In this document: one piece after another, positions 60,076 through 64,000 of the stretch
How the letters are laid out: every line of letters begins with the position of its first letter
Position numbering within the stretch: the stretch's first letter is position 1
From: Marinobacter mangrovi
GTDB lineage: Bacteria > Pseudomonadota > Gammaproteobacteria > Pseudomonadales > Oleiphilaceae
Length of the DNA: 64,000 nucleotides
NCBI RefSeq assembly: GCF_016798325.1
Contig: NZ_JAERVO010000002.1
Location: 124,001-188,000 of the forward strand
Reading direction: 5' to 3'
The notes under the pieces: generated by a model
The model's database searches: none
What the model saw: only the letters and a program-made list of their open reading frames with translations
Told to the model about the DNA's origin: nothing
Made by a program: the position numbers and the translations under genes

Positions 60076-60932
60076 GATCAAGCGCGAGCAAGCTGTCCCT
60101 GTGCCTGTTGATGACGCCGTTTGTCCTCTGGATTGTCCTGCTGGTGCTGCTGCCTCATCTGCAGATGCTGCGGGTGTCGTTCCACGTGCGGGAAAGCTGG
60201 GACACGGTGACCCTGGGGCTGGAGCAGTACCAGAACTTCTTTTCCGAATCTTATTACTGGCGGACCTTCGTGCGCACGGGCGTGATGTCCCTGTTCACCA
60301 CTTTCCTGACGCTGGTGATTGCCTTTCCCATTGCCTGGTACATCGCCCGGCTGGCCCGCGGCCGGGCCAAGGGCTTCCTGTTCCTGGCGTGCCTGATTCC
60401 GTTCTGGGCCAGCGAGCTGGTGCGCACCTACGGCTGGATGATCCTGCTGCGCGAGAGCGGCCTGTTCAGCACCTGGCTGCAGGCGCTGGGGCTGGCGGAC
60501 GGTCCGGTGGAAATGCTCTACAACGACGCCGCCGTGATCATCGGTCTGGTCTACAACGGCTTGCTGTTCATGGTGGTGCCGCTGGTGACCACGCTGGACG
60601 GCATGGACAAAAACCTGGTGGAAGCCGGCTACGATCTGGGCGGTAACCACTGGACGGTGCTGCGGGAAATCATCGTGCCCTGGGCCATGCCTGGCGTGGT
60701 GTCCGGCTGCATTGTGGTGTTCATGCTGACCCTGGGCAGCTACCTGACGCCGATCCTGATGGGCGGCAAGGACAGCGCCTGGTTCACCGAGCAGATCTTT
60801 ACCCAGTTCATCACCCGCTTTAACTGGGAGCAGGGCGCCGCGCTGGGCGTGCTCCTGCTGGTGCTGTCGTCGGTGATCGTCTGGCTCGGGCTGCGGGTAA
60901 CCGGGCAGAACCTGCGTAAGGTGATGGGCTGA
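60072..60932 (+). CDS. potB: Polyamine-type ABC permease (PotB-like)
   Basis: The 286-residue permease has six helices and the binding-protein-dependent transport domain with the ATPase-contact loop EAGYDLGGNHWTVLREIIVPWAMPGVVSG. It begins LLMTPFVLWIVLLVLLPHLQMLRVSF. The GTG start overlaps potA by four bases, and the stop overlaps the next ATG by one base. Confidence 0.92.
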   Translation: MRSSASKLSLCLLMTPFVLWIVLLVLLPHLQMLRVSFHVRESWDTVTLGLEQYQNFFSESYYWRTFVRTGVMSLFTTFLTLVIAFPIAWYIARLARGRAKGFLFLACLIPFWASELVRTYGWMILLRESGLFSTWLQALGLADGPVEMLYNDAAVIIGLVYNGLLFMVVPLVTTLDGMDKNLVEAGYDLGGNHWTVLREIIVPWAMPGVVSGCIVVFMLTLGSYLTPILMGGKDSAWFTEQIFTQFITRFNWEQGAALGVLLLVLSSVIVWLGLRVTGQNLRKVMG

Positions 60933-61795
60933 TGATTCGTTCCGTACCGCGCTCCGCATGGTTCGACCGGATCTATCTGGCGTATCTGGTGTTGTTCTTC
61001 ATTTATCTGGCGATGCCGCTGACGGTGACGGCGGTGTTCGCCTTCAACGACGCGTCGTTTCCGTCGCTGCCCTGGAAAGGCTTTACGCTGGACTGGTTCT
61101 TTGCGGACGGCTCAAACGGGCGCACCGGGCTGTTCCATGACGACGGCCTGCTGTCCGCCCTGTGGGTCAGCGTGGTGATTGCTTTCTGGGTGACGCTGCT
61201 TTGCGTGTGCCTGGGCTGCATGAACGCCATCCTGTTCGAGCGGCTGGAGTTTCGCGGCAAGGAATTCCTGTATCTGGTGATGCTGCTGCCGCTGGTGATT
61301 CCCGGTGTGATCCTGGGCGTGTCGATCCTGGTGTTCTACAGCGGCATGGCCAATTCGGTGTCGCAACAGTGGGGCATCGAGCTGGATATGTTCCGGCCCG
61401 GCATGCCGCTGGTTGTGGCGGGGCAGGTGGCGTTCATCACGACGCTGTGTACGCTGGTGATTGCCGCCCGTTTACGCAAGTTTGACCGGCAGTTGGAAGA
61501 AGCCGCCCTCAATCTCGGCGCCACACCGGTGGTGGCCTGGTTCACGGTCACGCTGCCGTGGCTGCTGCCGTCGATTTTCGGCGCGGCGGCGATGGCGTTC
61601 CTGATGTCGTTCGAGAACTTCAACACCACCGTGATGCTGACCGGCAGTGACACGCCGCTCACCGTGGCCTTGTTCAACCGGCTACGGGAAGGCTCGACGC
61701 CGGTGCTGAATGCCGTCGCGCTGTTGCTGATGGTCGGTTCGGCCCTATTGGCGGTCCTGGCCATGGGTCGAAGTTCCGCACGAAAAGAGGGTTAG
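60932..61795 (+). CDS. potC: Polyamine-type ABC permease (PotC-like)
   Basis: The 287-residue permease has six helices and the EAA loop EEAALNLGATPVVAWFTVTLPWLLPSIFG, with AVFAFNDASFPSLPWKGFTLDWF typical of PotC. It pairs with PotB. The last 4 bases overlap the convergent small Tat protein gene. Confidence 0.92.
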   Translation: MIRSVPRSAWFDRIYLAYLVLFFIYLAMPLTVTAVFAFNDASFPSLPWKGFTLDWFFADGSNGRTGLFHDDGLLSALWVSVVIAFWVTLLCVCLGCMNAILFERLEFRGKEFLYLVMLLPLVIPGVILGVSILVFYSGMANSVSQQWGIELDMFRPGMPLVVAGQVAFITTLCTLVIAARLRKFDRQLEEAALNLGATPVVAWFTVTLPWLLPSIFGAAAMAFLMSFENFNTTVMLTGSDTPLTVALFNRLREGSTPVLNAVALLLMVGSALLAVLAMGRSSARKEG

Positions 61796-62157
61796 CGCCC
61801 CAGCGTGGGCCGATGCACCAGGTAGGCCAGGTTATACAGCGCCAGTTCCGACCGGCTGTAATAGAACCCCTGATACTGGATAAGCGGCTCGTTGCGGGCC
61901 AGGCTGCGCAGTTTGCCCGTGTTGATCCCCCGTTTTGTGGACAGCACGCCGTTTTGGCGAAGGCGATCGAACAGCACCTGGCTGCTCAGGCCTTTGGCGC
62001 TGGCACTGAAGCGGGCATCCGCCAGCTCCGCCAATTGATCGGACAAACTGGGAGCGGCTTCGGTGGCCGCGGTGTCGTCCTGCACCCAGGGTGTGCAGCC
62101 GGTCAGGCCGAGTCCCACAATCGCCCCGGCCCCTTTCAGCAGATCACGACGTCGCAT
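61792..62157 (-). CDS. Small Tat-exported lipoprotein partner of the GMC oxidoreductase
   Basis: The 121-residue protein starts MRRRDLLKGAGAIVGLGLTGC, a twin-arginine leader ending in a lipobox Cys21. The body (LSDQLAELADARFSASAKGL and FYYSRSELALYNLAYLVHRPT) is like small subunits of FAD sugar/alcohol dehydrogenases. It overlaps the GMC gene by 14 bases. A hitchhiker role, carrying the leaderless GMC subunit through Tat, is inferred. Confidence 0.8.
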   Translation of the reverse strand: MRRRDLLKGAGAIVGLGLTGCTPWVQDDTAATEAAPSLSDQLAELADARFSASAKGLSSQVLFDRLRQNGVLSTKRGINTGKLRSLARNEPLIQYQGFYYSRSELALYNLAYLVHRPTLGR

Positions 62158-63517
62158 CGGCGTTTCCTCCCAGTCGAGTGGCCAGGTGGTCGCCCAGGCG
62201 CAACGTCAGGGCGATGATGGTGTAGGTGGGATTCGAGGCGCCGCCGGCGGGAAACACGGACGAGCCCGCTACGTAGAGATTGTCGGTGGTGTGCACCCGG
62301 GCGTTGATATCGACTACGGACTGGCGCGGGTCCCTACCCATGCGGGTGGTGCCCATCAGGTGGCCGCCGCTGTGGAGCTGGAAATCCGGGCGCAGGGTCG
62401 ACGGTCGTCCCAGACCTGTGCGCAGCAGGGCGTCCGCAAACAGCTGCCAGGTCCGGTGCGCCTGTTGCCGGAAGCGGTAATGGAAGTCGATGCGCGGCAG
62501 CGGCTGGCCCAGGGCGTTGAGCTCGTCGCTGTCACCGACCCGGTTGGCCGGGTTGGGGGCGATTTCCGCCCGCAGGCTGACGGGCGTGAACAGCGCCTCC
62601 CGGCGCTCGCCCAGCAGCGGTTCCGACACCAGTTGCTGCAAGTTGAAATCGGCGCTGAACGACAGGGCGTCGTGAGCCACACAGTAAGCGTCGGCAAGCT
62701 GCAGCGCGTGGACGGCATTGGCGCGGCGATCCACCACATCCTGCAGGCGATCCCAGTCCAGGTACATGTTGGCCACGGCGTACATGTGCGGGTGCTCCAT
62801 CAGCCCCACGCCGACCGGCAGGTCCTGGCCAATACCGGACAGTTGCAGCAGGCGCGGATTGCCCACGCCGCCGCAGGCGAGGACGACCGTATCCGCCCGC
62901 AGTCGAACCGGGGCGCGGGCGGTGTCCAGCGAGTCCTGCAACAGCAGGTGGCGGACCTGTCGGCCGGACGCTTCCAACCGGGTACAGGTGTGCCCCAGGA
63001 TTAAATCGATGCGGGGATGGCTGATGATCTCGTCGCCGTATTTCTCGTTAAACCGCACCGGCGGGCTGAGGTAGAACGGTTTGTAGACGATGTCCCGCGT
63101 GCCTTCGATGGCCACGTGCGGGCGGGTGTAGGCGTTGTCAGGCAGTTCCAGCATGCCGGCCGCCGCCGGGTACCAGCGTTTGAGTTCGGAATAGGGGATC
63201 GGCCAGTCGCCGGCCATAAAGGCTCGTTCCTCCAGCACGGCGCAGTACCCGCCCCAGATGGTGGAGCTGCCGCCGAAACGTCGCTGGGTGTGCATCGGGA
63301 AATAGGCCTCGCCCAGGTCTCCCCGGAGTTGGGCGCGGGCCAGGGCCTGGATGGTCGGGTCGGCGTCCAGCAGCCCGCTTTCCAGCAGCGCGATGCGAAG
63401 CGGGGTGAGCCGGGCCAGGCTCAGGGCCAGCGTAATGCCGGCGGGGCCACTGCCAATGATCGCCACATCGTAATGGCGGTTTTCAGGATCCAGGACCAGC
63501 ATCGTTGTGCGCCCCAT
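62144..63517 (-). CDS. GMC-family FAD oxidoreductase
   Basis: The 457-residue flavoprotein has the ADP-binding YDVAIIGSGPAGITLALSLA, RRFGGSSTIWGGYCAVL near the flavin, and RADTVVLACGGVGNPRLLQLSG. The C-terminal GMC signature is LMGTTRMGRDPRQSVVDINARVHTTDNLYVAGSSVFPAGGASNPTYTI. It oxidises an alcohol or sugar. It lacks a signal peptide and is coupled to the downstream Tat small subunit. The start at 63517 or 63502 is not settled. No cytochrome subunit is adjacent. Confidence 0.88.
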   Translation of the reverse strand: MGRTTMLVLDPENRHYDVAIIGSGPAGITLALSLARLTPLRIALLESGLLDADPTIQALARAQLRGDLGEAYFPMHTQRRFGGSSTIWGGYCAVLEERAFMAGDWPIPYSELKRWYPAAAGMLELPDNAYTRPHVAIEGTRDIVYKPFYLSPPVRFNEKYGDEIISHPRIDLILGHTCTRLEASGRQVRHLLLQDSLDTARAPVRLRADTVVLACGGVGNPRLLQLSGIGQDLPVGVGLMEHPHMYAVANMYLDWDRLQDVVDRRANAVHALQLADAYCVAHDALSFSADFNLQQLVSEPLLGERREALFTPVSLRAEIAPNPANRVGDSDELNALGQPLPRIDFHYRFRQQAHRTWQLFADALLRTGLGRPSTLRPDFQLHSGGHLMGTTRMGRDPRQSVVDINARVHTTDNLYVAGSSVFPAGGASNPTYTIIALTLRLGDHLATRLGGNADATS

Positions 63518-63716
63518 CGCCCGGCCGGACCCGGCTGGGTGGCCTGTCTGAATTATTGGCCAGAGCCGCGAATTTGGCACCTGTTTTTGTGAGGAATCCG
63601 CGGCGGGGCATCTGAGGAAATGAATTAACTGTGCCGGTACAGCAACCGCCAACTGTCCCGTTTCGGGGCGCGTGCCCTATGATAGATTGGCTGTCTTTTT
63701 TCGGGGACCGCACACC

Positions 63717-64000
63717 ATGCCAGCCAACACCTCTGAGACCACCAAGGGCGTTCTGTTCGGACTGTCGGCCTACACCATGTGGGGCTGCTTTCCGCTGTTC
63801 TTTGCGTTGTTCCAGGATGTGCCGGCCTACGAAGTGCTGATCCACCGGGTGATCTGGTCCAGCGTGTTCCTGGCGGTGGTGATCTGTGTGCTGCGCCGCT
63901 GGCTGCCGGTCAAGGCGGCCTTTGCCAATCCGCGAAAGCTGTGGCGGGTGCTGGGCTGCGCGATCCTGATTGCCACCAACTGGGGCATCTACATCTATGC
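63717..64000 (+). CDS. rarD: RarD-like EamA permease, N-terminal part
   Basis: The gene runs off the window; 94 codons are visible. The text GVLFGLSAYTMWGCFPLFFALFQDVPAYEVLIHRVIWSSVFL is the RarD start (E. coli chloramphenicol-sensitive RarD type), followed by NPRKLWRVLGCAILIATNWGIYI. GGGGAC at 63703-63708 precedes the ATG. Confidence 0.92.
   Translation, partial: MPANTSETTKGVLFGLSAYTMWGCFPLFFALFQDVPAYEVLIHRVIWSSVFLAVVICVLRRWLPVKAAFANPRKLWRVLGCAILIATNWGIYIY

Noticed and set aside
1-64000. CRISPR arrays, tRNA and rRNA genes
   Set aside because: No regularly spaced identical repeats and no cloverleaf or rRNA text were noticed; the repeats at 45.6-52.8 kb are attC sites of variable length and spacing.

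Overview
The window looks like chromosome from a high-GC gammaproteobacterium, most likely a marine or halophilic Marinobacter-type organism. This is inferred from gene content and from many acidic, GC-rich coding regions; no marker gene is present to fix the taxon. I see no rRNA, tRNA or CRISPR. About 60 genes are supported, including a 59-residue membrane protein and two genes cut by the window edges.

Layout. 1-10.7 kb: the end of an FdhF/YdeP-like molybdoenzyme, a cold-shock/DUF1294 fusion, a Tat-exported PhoX phosphatase divergent from PsiE, a secreted Ntn amidase, an MpaB-like oxygenase, FtsH, and isopentenyl-PP isomerase divergent from a DASH cryptochrome/photolyase. 10.9-14.1 kb: an AaeXAB aromatic-acid efflux operon. 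14.2-21.4 kb: a siderophore uptake locus (TonB receptor, binding protein, two permeases, ATPase) with two Fur-box-like sites and a thioredoxin-fold Fe-S protein downstream of the ATPase. 21.4-36.1 kb: ordinary chromosome (transglycosylase, AraC, LysE, DUF1326/DUF2182 pair, nitroreductase, chemoreceptor, Atm1-like exporter, PHP metallohydrolase, transporters). 36.2-38.5 kb: an encapsulin iron-storage operon. 38.6-45.4 kb: a DMT permease, a second iron ABC importer, a zinc alcohol dehydrogenase with a sigma-54-type promoter, and an HxlR/SDR divergent pair. 45.6-53.3 kb: an AT-richer integron cassette array without an integrase. 53.8-64 kb: a PP2C/kinase fusion with a formate/nitrite transporter behind a sigma-54/NtrC-like promoter and a structured leader, an AEC permease, a polyamine ABC operon, a GMC oxidoreductase with a Tat small subunit, and the start of rarD.

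Two regions stand out. The encapsulin operon encodes an encapsulated ferritin, the shell, and a flavin reductase whose N-terminus aligns without gaps over 31 residues to the ferritin hairpin but has lost the ferroxidase ligands. This suggests a reductase that docks with, or is packaged beside, the ferritin. The cassette array has about ten attC-type sites in one orientation. It carries single-gene cassettes with HEPN-like, PIN-like, HEAT-like, MafI-like and DUF2971 products, and one attC is split at its TAAC box by a complete IS1182-family element.

Regulation visible in the sequence: Fur-type sites on the siderophore genes, three GG-N10-GC sigma-54-type promoters, a tandem TetR-type operator pair, and an HxlR-type inverted repeat.
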